From an uncultured Erythrobacter sp. (lineage in GTDB: Bacteria > Pseudomonadota > Alphaproteobacteria > Sphingomonadales > Sphingomonadaceae), in the NCBI GenBank assembly GCA_947502815.1, contig CANNBH010000001.1, forward strand, positions 1,364,001 through 1,428,000: 64,000 bases of DNA, given 5' to 3'. Positions 21,522 to 30,455 of this stretch are shown in pieces (position 1 is the stretch's first letter; the number at the start of each line of letters is the position of its first letter). The notes below the pieces were generated by a model that searched no databases, had not been told where the DNA came from, and saw only the letters and a program-made list of their open reading frames with translations. The translations under genes and the position numbers were made by a program.

Positions 21522-22060
21522 TTGAGCCTACTGAAAACGAGTTCGCCGGCTTTCAAAAATGCCAAAACAAGCGAAATCAGACAGAACGGAAATACGAGAA
21601 ATTCTATAAGGTAACCACTTCGAGGAGTGCACAAAAAGCCAAAAGTGCTGCCAGACACACTTACCGAGGTTGGTTCTGGTGACCAGCAAGAGAGCCATTC
21701 GGTGAATCCAGAAAGTATTATTCCTAAGCCAAGCATCCCTGCAAAAAAGCTTAACAAAACAGCGCGATATGAAAATAGAAATCGCTGCTTCTTCTGCGGA
21801 TTACCCTCCTTCACCAAGGCATCGCAAACATGCCAAACTAAAATCGGGAAAGTGAACAAACCAACGCCGATAAGTGGACCCAGAGGTGAATTGAGATAGC
21901 CGTAGGCGAAATCCAATCCGTACGGTCGCCCGTCGTACCATGCCGGGGTCCTGATAGCATCGCCGGTCACAACTAAAGCTAAGAATGCAAACGTAATTAG
22001 CACAATACTAATCGTGACTTGGTCGAGTTTTGGATTGAATGCCATTGCTCTCATGCTCAA
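21518..22060 (-). CDS. Hypothetical multi-pass membrane protein inserted between trpB and trpA
   Basis: 180 aa ([31 protein letters not shown]...); hydrophobic segments; overlaps trpA start by ATGA; visibly AT-richer than flanks; the start may be ATG at 22054 or 22045 rather than TTG at 22060. Confidence 0.75.
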   Translation of the reverse strand: MSMRAMAFNPKLDQVTISIVLITFAFLALVVTGDAIRTPAWYDGRPYGLDFAYGYLNSPLGPLIGVGLFTFPILVWHVCDALVKEGNPQKKQRFLFSYRAVLLSFFAGMLGLGIILSGFTEWLSCWSPEPTSVSVSGSTFGFLCTPRSGYLIEFLVFPFCLISLVLAFLKAGELVFSRLK

Positions 22061-23295
22061 ATCTCCACTCCCAGCTTTTCAGCCACGGTGAAGATGTCCT
22101 TATCGCCGCGCCCGCACAGGTTCATGCAAATGATCTCATCCTCGCGCATCATAGGCGCGCGTTTGGCGACGGCGGCCAGCGCATGTGACGGCTCCAGCGC
22201 AGGGATAATCCCCTCGGTCCGGCAGAGGAGCTGGAATCCTTCCAATGCCTCGTCATCCGTCACGGCGGTGTATTCGACCCGTCCGCTTTCTTTCAGCCAT
22301 GCGTGTTCTGGGCCGATGCCGGGGTAGTCGAGGCCTGCGCTGATCGAGTGGCCTTCGGTGATCTGGCCGTCTTCGTCTTGCAGCAGATAGGTTTTGTTGC
22401 CGTGGAGCACGCCGGGTGCACCGCCCAACAGGCTCGCCGCATGATCGTCGCCGTCCAGCCCGTGGCCCGCCGCCTCGACGCCGAGCATTTTTACGTCGGC
22501 ATCGTCTAGGAACGGGTGGAACAGGCCCAGCGCGTTTGATCCGCCGCCAATACAGGCGATCAGCAGGTCGGGCTGGCGTCCGGCGCGGGTGAGCATTTGC
22601 GCGCGCGCTTCTGTGCCGATCACGCTTTGGAAATCACGCACCATCTCCGGGTAGGGATGCGGGCCGGCTGCGGTGCCGATGATGTAGAATGTGTCGTGCA
22701 CATTCGCGACCCAATCGCGCAGCCCTTCGTTCATGGCGTCCTTCAAAGTCGCGCCGCCGCTGGTCACGGGCACGACTTCTGCGCCCAGCAATTTCATGCG
22801 GAACACATTGGGCGATTGGCGCTTTACGTCCTCTGCGCCCATGTAAATCACGCAAGGCAGACCAAACCGCGCGCACACAGTCGCGGTGGCAACGCCGTGC
22901 TGCCCCGCGCCTGTTTCCGCGATGATCCGCGTTTTGCCCATGCGCATCGCGAGCAATATCTGCCCAATGCAATTGTTGATCTTGTGCGCGCCGGTGTGGT
23001 TCAGCTCATCACGCTTGAACCAGATTTGAGCGCCGTGGCCGGGGGCTGCATCCTTGCGCAGCTCCTCTGTCAGGCGCTCTGCAAAATAGAGGGGGGAAGG
23101 GCGGCCCACATAATGTTCTAGCAAATCGTCAAACTGCGCCGCAAACGCCGGATCGGCCTGCGCGGCACGATATTCCCGCTCCAGATCAAGGATCAGCGGC
23201 ATCAGCGTTTCGGCGACATAGCGCCCGCCAAATTCGCCAAAATGGCCGCGGTCATCGGGTTGGTTCTTGAATGAGTTTGGTGGCGTGTCGTTCAT
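22057..23295 (-). CDS. trpB: Tryptophan synthase subunit beta
   Basis: [49 protein letters not shown]. Confidence 0.97.
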   Translation of the reverse strand: MNDTPPNSFKNQPDDRGHFGEFGGRYVAETLMPLILDLEREYRAAQADPAFAAQFDDLLEHYVGRPSPLYFAERLTEELRKDAAPGHGAQIWFKRDELNHTGAHKINNCIGQILLAMRMGKTRIIAETGAGQHGVATATVCARFGLPCVIYMGAEDVKRQSPNVFRMKLLGAEVVPVTSGGATLKDAMNEGLRDWVANVHDTFYIIGTAAGPHPYPEMVRDFQSVIGTEARAQMLTRAGRQPDLLIACIGGGSNALGLFHPFLDDADVKMLGVEAAGHGLDGDDHAASLLGGAPGVLHGNKTYLLQDEDGQITEGHSISAGLDYPGIGPEHAWLKESGRVEYTAVTDDEALEGFQLLCRTEGIIPALEPSHALAAVAKRAPMMREDEIICMNLCGRGDKDIFTVAEKLGVEI

Positions 23296-23304
23296 AGGGA
23301 TTCT

Positions 23305-23943
23305 CTAAGCATTTAGAGCCGCTTTGCAGAACGCGGCGATCCTGTCCATGTCCTTCACACCCGGCGCGCTTTCAACACCGGATGAGACATCGACAAGCGG
23401 GGCATCAGTGGCGCGGATGGCCTGCGCCACATTGTCTGGGGTGAGGCCCCCTGCGAGGCCCCATGGGACGCGGTGGTCAAAGCCTTTGAGCAGGCTCCAA
23501 TCAAACGTGGCGCCTGTCCCGCCGGGCACATCGGGCCGCGCGTTCAGCGGGGGCGCATCATACAGCAGCCGGTCCACTTTGCCTTTGAACTGAGCGGCTT
23601 CATTGAGCGTTTCGATGCTGCGCACACCCATAGCGCGCCACACTTCGATGCCGAATTTCGCGCGCACTGCCGCGGTGTAATCGGGCGTTTCTGCACCGTG
23701 AAACTGGACAATATCGGGCTGCACCGCTGCAATCGCGCGTTCGGCGGCATCAGGGGCTGCGTTCACCAGCAACAGGACCGATTTGACGCTCTTTGGCACA
23801 CAGCCGCGCAATTCCGCCGCTGCCTCCAGCGAAAGATGGCGCGCGCTTTTCTCAAAATGCATCAGGCCAATATGGCTGGCCCCCGCATCGGCTGCGGCGG
23901 CGATGGTTTCTGGAGTGGAGAGGCCGCAGATTTTGGTGAGCAT
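23305..23943 (-). CDS. trpF: Phosphoribosylanthranilate isomerase
   Basis: MLTKICGLSTPETIAAAADAGASHIGLMHFEKSARHL; GLTPDNVAQAI...DVSSGVESAPGVKD. Confidence 0.95.
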   Translation of the reverse strand: MLTKICGLSTPETIAAAADAGASHIGLMHFEKSARHLSLEAAAELRGCVPKSVKSVLLLVNAAPDAAERAIAAVQPDIVQFHGAETPDYTAAVRAKFGIEVWRAMGVRSIETLNEAAQFKGKVDRLLYDAPPLNARPDVPGGTGATFDWSLLKGFDHRVPWGLAGGLTPDNVAQAIRATDAPLVDVSSGVESAPGVKDMDRIAAFCKAALNA

Positions 23944-24125
23944 AATCAGGTCAGTCGTTTCGAGCGCTTTGCCCAACGGAATAGGCAACGGTGTTGGGCA
24001 CAGGCAGAAATGATGCAGCGATAGCGAGCATCTGCCCGTGTGTAGCGCGAAGGCTTGCGCTTTCACAGAAATTCTAGGACGATCACTGGGAAAATTCACT
24101 TAGAAAATTCACCGGGGACCGATCC

Positions 24126-24596
24126 ATGTCACTTCATATGCACATCAAATTTCTCATCGCGGCTTTGGCCGGATTGTTGCTGGCGGCCTGCAATCCCATG
24201 GCGCAATTGGAAGGGGCAGAGCAGCAAATCGCCGAATTCCACGCGACCTACAACGAAGGGGACGCGCGCGCGCTTTACGGGGCCACCGCTCAGGAATTTC
24301 GCGACGTTACGCCGATTGGCGATATGAATGAACTGGTTGCGTTTGTCACAGAACGGATGGGCAAAGTCGAAAGCGCCGAAAGGGCGGGTTTCAACGTCAA
24401 TTCAGAAAACGGCGTTACCCGGACGACCGTCACCATGACCACCCAATTTGAGAAAGGCGAAGCAACAGAAACCTTTGTGTTTCAAGGAGGCGGCGAAGAC
24501 ATGGGATTGGTCGGTTGGAACGTGGATTCGCCCAATTTTCAGGATGATGCCGACCAGCAAGCAGAAGCAGAAGGCGAGACTGAGGTCGCTGACTAA
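24126..24596 (+). CDS. Hypothetical lipoprotein (DUF4019/DUF3887-like)
   Basis: Lipobox in LLLAACNPMAQ; EQQIAEFHATYNEGDARALYGATAQEFRDVT. Confidence 0.7.
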   Translation: MSLHMHIKFLIAALAGLLLAACNPMAQLEGAEQQIAEFHATYNEGDARALYGATAQEFRDVTPIGDMNELVAFVTERMGKVESAERAGFNVNSENGVTRTTVTMTTQFEKGEATETFVFQGGGEDMGLVGWNVDSPNFQDDADQQAEAEGETEVAD

Positions 24597-24607
24597 AGCT
24601 CAGGCTT

Positions 24608-25282
24608 TTAAAGCGTCGCTTCGATCGCCCGCGCTGCGGCTGCAGGATCATCGGCGCGGCTGATTGGGCGGCCGATCACCAGAACGCTTGCACCATCATC
24701 GCGGGCGCTGCGCGGGGTCACGGTGCGTTTCTGATCGCCGGTTTTGCTGCCCGCAGGACGCAAGCCGGGAACGACGAAAAATCCGTCTTTCCATTGTTTG
24801 CGCACGTCACCGACCTCTTGGCCGCTGCACACAATCCCATCGAGGCCAGATGTGTGCGCCAATTCTGCCAGGCGCATCACATGGTCATGCGGTGTGCCAC
24901 CGACGCCTGTGTTTTTGAGATCGCGTTCATCAAGGCTGGTGAGCATGGTGACGGCGACGACTTTGCAGCCTTCTGCTGCCGCTGCCTTTGCATCTTCCAT
25001 CATCGCCCGACCGCCGCTGGCGTGGACGGTGACAATCTTTGGCTCGTAAACATGCACAGCCTGCATTGCGCCCGCGACCGTGTTGGGAATGTCGTGGAAT
25101 TTCAGATCAAGGAAGATCGGCAGGCCCATATGCGCGATTTCGTGCACGCCGTGCGGGCCGTGCGCGCAATAGAATTCAAGGCCCAATTTGATCCCGCCAA
25201 TATGCGCCTTCACCTTATTGATCAGCGCTTTCGCTGGCTCAATCTGGGGGACATCAAGGGCGAGATAAATCGGGTTGCTCAT
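24608..25282 (-). CDS. pyrF: Orotidine 5'-phosphate decarboxylase
   Basis: IYLALDVPQIEPAKAL...GGIKLGLEFYCAHGP...IFLDLKFHDIPNTVAGA. Confidence 0.96.
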   Translation of the reverse strand: MSNPIYLALDVPQIEPAKALINKVKAHIGGIKLGLEFYCAHGPHGVHEIAHMGLPIFLDLKFHDIPNTVAGAMQAVHVYEPKIVTVHASGGRAMMEDAKAAAAEGCKVVAVTMLTSLDERDLKNTGVGGTPHDHVMRLAELAHTSGLDGIVCSGQEVGDVRKQWKDGFFVVPGLRPAGSKTGDQKRTVTPRSARDDGASVLVIGRPISRADDPAAAARAIEATL

Positions 25283-25668
25283 ACGGTCCCGCCTGCAGGA
25301 GTGTTTCCGGCCGCTGGGGTCAGACTGTCCTCAGCTTTTGCCGGGTTTTCCACAGGCTTACCCCCAGATGCGGGCGTGGCCGTATCAGCCGCCGTCGCGC
25401 CTGGATCGGGCCGATGCGCCAATGCGTTCGATTTGATCGAAGCCTCAAGGCTGCGAACCCGGCGATCTAGGCTCCATTTAACGCTGCGGTGGTACAGCCA
25501 CATCGGCACAAGGCCCAGCAGGAAAGCCACGATCACCAAAACCGGCACCTTCGTTTCCAAAACGAGGTTCTCCCAAAGGTTCACCTCGACCGTGTCCCAG
25601 TTGAAGAACGAAAATGTCAGGATCCCAAACAGGATCATGACCCAGATGATTGTGCGGACAATCTGCAT
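25279..25668 (-). CDS. LapA-domain (DUF1049) membrane protein
   Basis: MQIVRTIIWVMILFGILTFSFFNWDTVEVNLWENLVLETKVPVLVIVAFLLGLVPMWLYHR. Confidence 0.85.
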   Translation of the reverse strand: MQIVRTIIWVMILFGILTFSFFNWDTVEVNLWENLVLETKVPVLVIVAFLLGLVPMWLYHRSVKWSLDRRVRSLEASIKSNALAHRPDPGATAADTATPASGGKPVENPAKAEDSLTPAAGNTPAGGTV

Positions 25669-25746
25669 CGTAAGAGATCCCTTTAAAGCCGAATGTTCGT
25701 GGGCGTGAGATTAGGGTTTTTCGCCAAGGAGTCTAGCGCGCGGCCA

Positions 25747-27072
25747 TCACCCAAACACGCGGGCGAAAATCGTGTCGACATGTTTGAAGTGATATTCGAG
25801 GTCGAATTTCTCTTCCAATTGCTCATGCGAAAGGGCCGCTGTGACTTCTTCATCGCCTTTTAGCAGCTCTAGCAAAGACAGCGCGCCGTTCGATTCCCAA
25901 ACCTTCATCGCGTTGCGTTGAACCAGTCGGTAGGCGTCTTCGCGGCTGACGCCAGCTTGGGTTAGGGCGAGCAGCACGCGCTGTGAATGGACGAGGCCGC
26001 CCATTGCATCCATGTTGCTCTGCATCCGTTCAGGATAGATCAGCAGCTTTTCGACCACACCGGTCAGCCGGGCGAGCGCAAAATCGAGTGTGATTGTCGC
26101 ATCGGGGCCGATAAAACGCTCAACCGAAGAATGCGAAATGTCCCGCTCATGCCAAAGCGCAACGTTTTCCAGCGCGGGCAAGGCATAGGCGCGGATCATG
26201 CGCGCTTGACCGGTGAGGTTTTCTGTCAGGATCGGGTTGCGTTTATGCGGCATAGCGCTCGACCCTTTTTGGCCGGGTGAGAAATATTCCTCAGCCTCCA
26301 AAACTTCGGTGCGCTGCAAATGGCGAACTTCAACCGCCAGCCGCTCAATTGATCCTGCGATAACGGCGAGGGTGGAGAAATACATCGCATGGCGATCACG
26401 CGGGATGACCTGCGTGCTGACTGGTTCCACTGAAAGGCCCAGTTGCTCTGCTACATAGGCTTCGACTTCGGGATCAATATTGGCAAAGGTGCCGACCGCG
26501 CCCGACACCGCACAGGTGGCGATTTCTTTGCGCGCAGCGACCAGTCGATCACGGCAGCGGTCAAATTCGGCATAGGCCTGCGCCAATTTCAGACCGAATG
26601 TCACCGGTTCTGCGTGGATACCGTGGCTGCGCCCGATTGTGGGGGTGAATTTGTGCTCTTCTGCGCGGGTTTTGATCGCGGCAAGCAGAGCGTCCAAATC
26701 GTCCAAAAGCATGTCTGTCGCGCGCGCCAATTGCACCGCCAGCGTGGTGTCGAGCACGTCAGAGCTCGTCATCCCTTGGTGCATAAAGCGCGCTTCGCCG
26801 GTGTATCCAGCAGCATCGACTTGCTCTGCAACCCATGTCAGGAATGCGATGACGTCATGTTTGGTAACCGCCTCTATCGCGTCGATTGCCTCAACGTCGA
26901 TTTTCGGGTTTGTCGCCCACCAATCCCACAAAGCTTTGCCAGCTGACGTTGGGACAACGCCCATTTCACCAAGCTTTTGAGTCGCATGCGCCTCAATCTC
27001 AAACCAGATGCGGAATTTGGCTTCGGGTTCCCACAATGCTGACATTGCGGGGCGGGCATAGCGCGGGACCAT
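25747..27072 (-). CDS. purB: Adenylosuccinate lyase
   Basis: MVPRYARPAMSALWEPEAKFRIWFEIEAHATQKL...GSSAMPHKRNPILTENL signature. Confidence 0.97.
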   Translation of the reverse strand: MVPRYARPAMSALWEPEAKFRIWFEIEAHATQKLGEMGVVPTSAGKALWDWWATNPKIDVEAIDAIEAVTKHDVIAFLTWVAEQVDAAGYTGEARFMHQGMTSSDVLDTTLAVQLARATDMLLDDLDALLAAIKTRAEEHKFTPTIGRSHGIHAEPVTFGLKLAQAYAEFDRCRDRLVAARKEIATCAVSGAVGTFANIDPEVEAYVAEQLGLSVEPVSTQVIPRDRHAMYFSTLAVIAGSIERLAVEVRHLQRTEVLEAEEYFSPGQKGSSAMPHKRNPILTENLTGQARMIRAYALPALENVALWHERDISHSSVERFIGPDATITLDFALARLTGVVEKLLIYPERMQSNMDAMGGLVHSQRVLLALTQAGVSREDAYRLVQRNAMKVWESNGALSLLELLKGDEEVTAALSHEQLEEKFDLEYHFKHVDTIFARVFG

Positions 27073-27350
27073 GATTGGCGTTCCTTGGGGTGCGGCCTGT
27101 GTTTGCGGCCTGAGTGTGTGGACAGTCGACTAGCTTTCGCCGAGAGCGCAGCTATTCTGGCGAGGCGCACTTGGCAAGAGGGAGGGGCCGTGTGCGCGGC
27201 ACGCTGTCCACGAATATGGGCATAGGATCGTGCAGGCTCGTCGATGCTTGCAGCAGAACGGGCGCATCTTTCCCCAGAGTTTGGTTCTGTAGCGAGGCTT
27301 TGTAACCTGTTCATTCGGCGGAGCGAATGGCGCATTAGGAGGAACAATCT

Positions 27351-29591
27351 ATGTCCAGCGCATCGCAAACGGGCGGTCAGGCTATCGCTGTGTCACAAAG
27401 GGATGGGTCTGCATCGCAGGGCGGTCCCGAAAAATTGCAGGAAGAACGCTATTCGCCGTTTGTCCGGGTGACATTGCGCCGCTGGTCGAAATGGTATCTC
27501 GACGGGACAGAAACATTCTGGCCGTTCACTGATGTGATCATTCGCTTCTTTATCGGGATGTGGTTCTTTCGGTCAGGTCTGGTGAAGGCCGCCGATTGGG
27601 AAACTGCGGTCTTTCTGGCGACATTTGAATATCCGGTCAGTTGGATGGAGCCGGTCACAGCGGCCGGCGTCGGTCTGACGATTGAATTGCTCGGTCCGAT
27701 ATTGCTGATCGCAGGGTTTTTCACCCGCCCCGCCGCTTTGGCGATGGCGGTGCTCACTATCGTGTCGCAAGCGGTCTATATCTCCACCACGACCAATCTC
27801 TTTATCAGCGCGATGTTGATCTGGTATGTTTCTCACGGAGCGGGCGCATTGTCGCTCGACCGGGTGTTGGCGTCCGGTTTGAAAGCCAGCGCCTTGCCGC
27901 TTGCCCGGCCGATAATTCAGTTTTGGAACTGGCAGCGGGTGCATATCGCGCCCATTGTGATGGCTGTGATCCGGATCTGGATAGGCGTCACGTTGCTCGC
28001 CCATGCGGGGGTGATTGCGCCCAGCGTGGTGATCCAAACTTGGTTGCCCACTACGATTTTCAGCGGGTTTCCCGATTGGCTGGCCCTTGTTGCGGCGGCG
28101 TTTTTCTTCACCGGTTTTGGCGCCGTGATTGTCTCTTACGGTTTGTTTATCCTGATCGCGGTGTTCATAATTGCGGGTGCGCATCCCAATGTGACCTTGT
28201 TCCCATTCCTGTTCCTATCGCTTTACGAAGCGCGCGGGGCTGGGGTTTTGTCTGTAGACAGAGCCATCCTTGCGTGGATGGAAAAGAACATTCTGTTTGA
28301 TCGGGAATATTCCGAAATACCGGATCGTTGGCCCCATATTGTGGTGGTCGGTGCCGGGTTCGGCGGGCTGGCGGCTGTGGCCAAATTGAAGCGTTTGCCG
28401 GTGCGCATCACGATCATCGACAAACGCAATTATCATCTGTTTCAGCCGCTGCTTTATCAAATCGCAACCGCGACACTGAACCCGTCTGACATCGCAACCC
28501 CGATCCGCAGCCTGTTCAAAGGCGATGGCAATGTGCGGGTTCTGAAAGGCGAAGTGGGCGCGATTGATGCGGCCGGCAAAACCGTAACCTACAATGGCGA
28601 CAGAATGCTTTGCTATGACCGTTTGGTTCTCGCAACCGGGGCAACGCACAGCTATTTTGGGCGCGATGAATGGGGCCCCTATGCGCCCGGGCTAAAGACG
28701 GTGGAGGACGGTGTCGCGGTGCGCGCCTCGATCCTCAACGCGTTTGAAGAGGCCGAGGCATCGGACGATCCAGAACGGATCAAGCGCCTGTTGACCTTTG
28801 TTATCGTAGGCGCGGGGCCAACCGGCGTAGAATTGGCCGGCGCGATTGCAGAACTGTCCCGCGTCAGTGTGGAGCGGGAATTCCGAACAGTTGATCCTTC
28901 GACAGCGCGCGTCATTCTGGTCCAATCGGGCCCGCGCATCCTGCCGGCTTTCCCCGAAGAGCTGTCCCACAAGGCGGCTCGGTCGCTGGAGGAGCTTGGT
29001 GTGGAGATCCGGACAGGGGGCCGGGTGACCGAAATTGCAGAGGCGCATGTGCGCATTGGCGATGGCACGGTGATAGAGACAGAGACGGTGCTTTGGGCGG
29101 CCGGTGTTGCGGCATCACCTGCCGCGAAATGGCTGGGTGCAAAAGCGGATCGGTCCGGGCGCGCCATTGTCAATGAACGGATGCGGGTGTTGGACAGCGA
29201 CGAACAGCCGCTTTCCGATATCTTTGCCATTGGCGATACCGCCGATAGCAAGGCGTGGGATGGCAATTCGGTTCCCGGCTTGGCCCCGGCGGCAAAGCAG
29301 GCGGGCGCCTATGTTTCGACCGTGATAGAGGCGGAATTGCTGGGCAAGAAATGCCCTGGATCATTTGTCTACAAACACCAAGGCAGCTTGGCGACGATCG
29401 GGCGCAAATCGGCGGTGGCGGATTTTGGGTTCTTCAAATTGTCCGGCGCGCTAGCGTGGTGGCTTTGGGGGGTGGTCCATGTCGGGTTTCTCACCGGAAC
29501 GCGAAACCGTCTTTTGGTGATGGTGAATTGGGCTTGGAATTTCTTTGCCAAGCATTCCGGCGTGCGCCTGATCACCGAAAAACAGAGCTGA
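27351..29591 (+). CDS. Fusion: N-terminal DoxX-like membrane module + C-terminal type II NADH dehydrogenase (NDH-2)-like FAD oxidoreductase
   Basis: 746 aa; DoxX-like TM region (FTDVIIRFFIGMWFFRSGLVKAADWET...LELLGPILLIAGFFTRPAALAMAVL) then VVVGAGFGGLAAVAKLKRLPVRITIIDKRNYHLFQPLLYQIATATLNPSDIATPIR. Confidence 0.88.
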   Translation: MSSASQTGGQAIAVSQRDGSASQGGPEKLQEERYSPFVRVTLRRWSKWYLDGTETFWPFTDVIIRFFIGMWFFRSGLVKAADWETAVFLATFEYPVSWMEPVTAAGVGLTIELLGPILLIAGFFTRPAALAMAVLTIVSQAVYISTTTNLFISAMLIWYVSHGAGALSLDRVLASGLKASALPLARPIIQFWNWQRVHIAPIVMAVIRIWIGVTLLAHAGVIAPSVVIQTWLPTTIFSGFPDWLALVAAAFFFTGFGAVIVSYGLFILIAVFIIAGAHPNVTLFPFLFLSLYEARGAGVLSVDRAILAWMEKNILFDREYSEIPDRWPHIVVVGAGFGGLAAVAKLKRLPVRITIIDKRNYHLFQPLLYQIATATLNPSDIATPIRSLFKGDGNVRVLKGEVGAIDAAGKTVTYNGDRMLCYDRLVLATGATHSYFGRDEWGPYAPGLKTVEDGVAVRASILNAFEEAEASDDPERIKRLLTFVIVGAGPTGVELAGAIAELSRVSVEREFRTVDPSTARVILVQSGPRILPAFPEELSHKAARSLEELGVEIRTGGRVTEIAEAHVRIGDGTVIETETVLWAAGVAASPAAKWLGAKADRSGRAIVNERMRVLDSDEQPLSDIFAIGDTADSKAWDGNSVPGLAPAAKQAGAYVSTVIEAELLGKKCPGSFVYKHQGSLATIGRKSAVADFGFFKLSGALAWWLWGVVHVGFLTGTRNRLLVMVNWAWNFFAKHSGVRLITEKQS

Positions 29592-29610
29592 TCGCGCGCG
29601 CGATTGCGGC

Positions 29611-30396
29611 TTAAAGCAATCCGCGGGCGCGCAGGCTAACATGGCCTTCGCGCCCGACAATGACGTGATCGTGCAACGTCACGCCCATCAACCTGCCTGC
29701 TTCGGCGATTTTGTGAGTGATTTGGATATCGGCGCGGCTGGGATCGGGATTGCCGCTGGGATGGTTGTGAACAAGGATCAGCGCCGTTGCCCCGACATCC
29801 AATGCCCGGCGGATCACCTCGCGCGGGTGGATCGCGGCCTCGTCGATTGAGCCTTCTGCGGCGTGATGATCATCGATCAGGCGGTTTTTGCTGTCGAGAT
29901 ACAGCACCCGAACGCGTTCCACCGTCAAATGCGCCATATCGATAGAGAGATAATCTATCAGCGTCTGCCAAGAACCCAGCACCGGCTTCTCTGAAATCTC
30001 ACTGCGAGCCATTCTGCGGGCCGCGATCGCGACGCTTTTCAAGGCGGCGGCGCTGGTCTGGCCTACACCTGTGACCTGTTGCAGCGCGCCGGGATCGGCG
30101 TTCAGAACGCCTGCCAGCGTTCCAAACCGCGCCAGCAAAGCCTTTGCGACAGGTTTCGTGTCGCCCTGCTTTATCGCGGCGAACAAGAGGTATTCGAGCA
30201 CTTCGTAATCGGCCAACGCCTCAGCGCCGCCCCGCAAAAGGCGTTCCCTCAACCGTGCGCGGTGGCCTTTGCCGGCCGCTTTGCTCGAATCAGAGGTGGG
30301 CGTGCCGGTTGGATGGTCATCGGACGCAGGTTTAGGCTCGCCGTCGGCGACGAAATCGAAACTGTCTTCAGATTGTGGCAATCTGCGCCTCACCAC
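29611..30396 (-). CDS. radC: RadC/JAB-domain DNA repair protein
   Basis: HRARLRERLLRGGAEALADYEVLEYLLFAAIKQGDTKPVAKALLARFG; HPREVIRRALDVGATALILVHNHPSGNPDPS. Confidence 0.93.
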   Translation of the reverse strand: MVRRRLPQSEDSFDFVADGEPKPASDDHPTGTPTSDSSKAAGKGHRARLRERLLRGGAEALADYEVLEYLLFAAIKQGDTKPVAKALLARFGTLAGVLNADPGALQQVTGVGQTSAAALKSVAIAARRMARSEISEKPVLGSWQTLIDYLSIDMAHLTVERVRVLYLDSKNRLIDDHHAAEGSIDEAAIHPREVIRRALDVGATALILVHNHPSGNPDPSRADIQITHKIAEAGRLMGVTLHDHVIVGREGHVSLRARGLL

Positions 30397-30455
30397 CTGT
30401 TTTGTTTGACCAGTTTATTGCCTTTCCTAGGCGATCCGCGCAAGTGAAGACAGAC

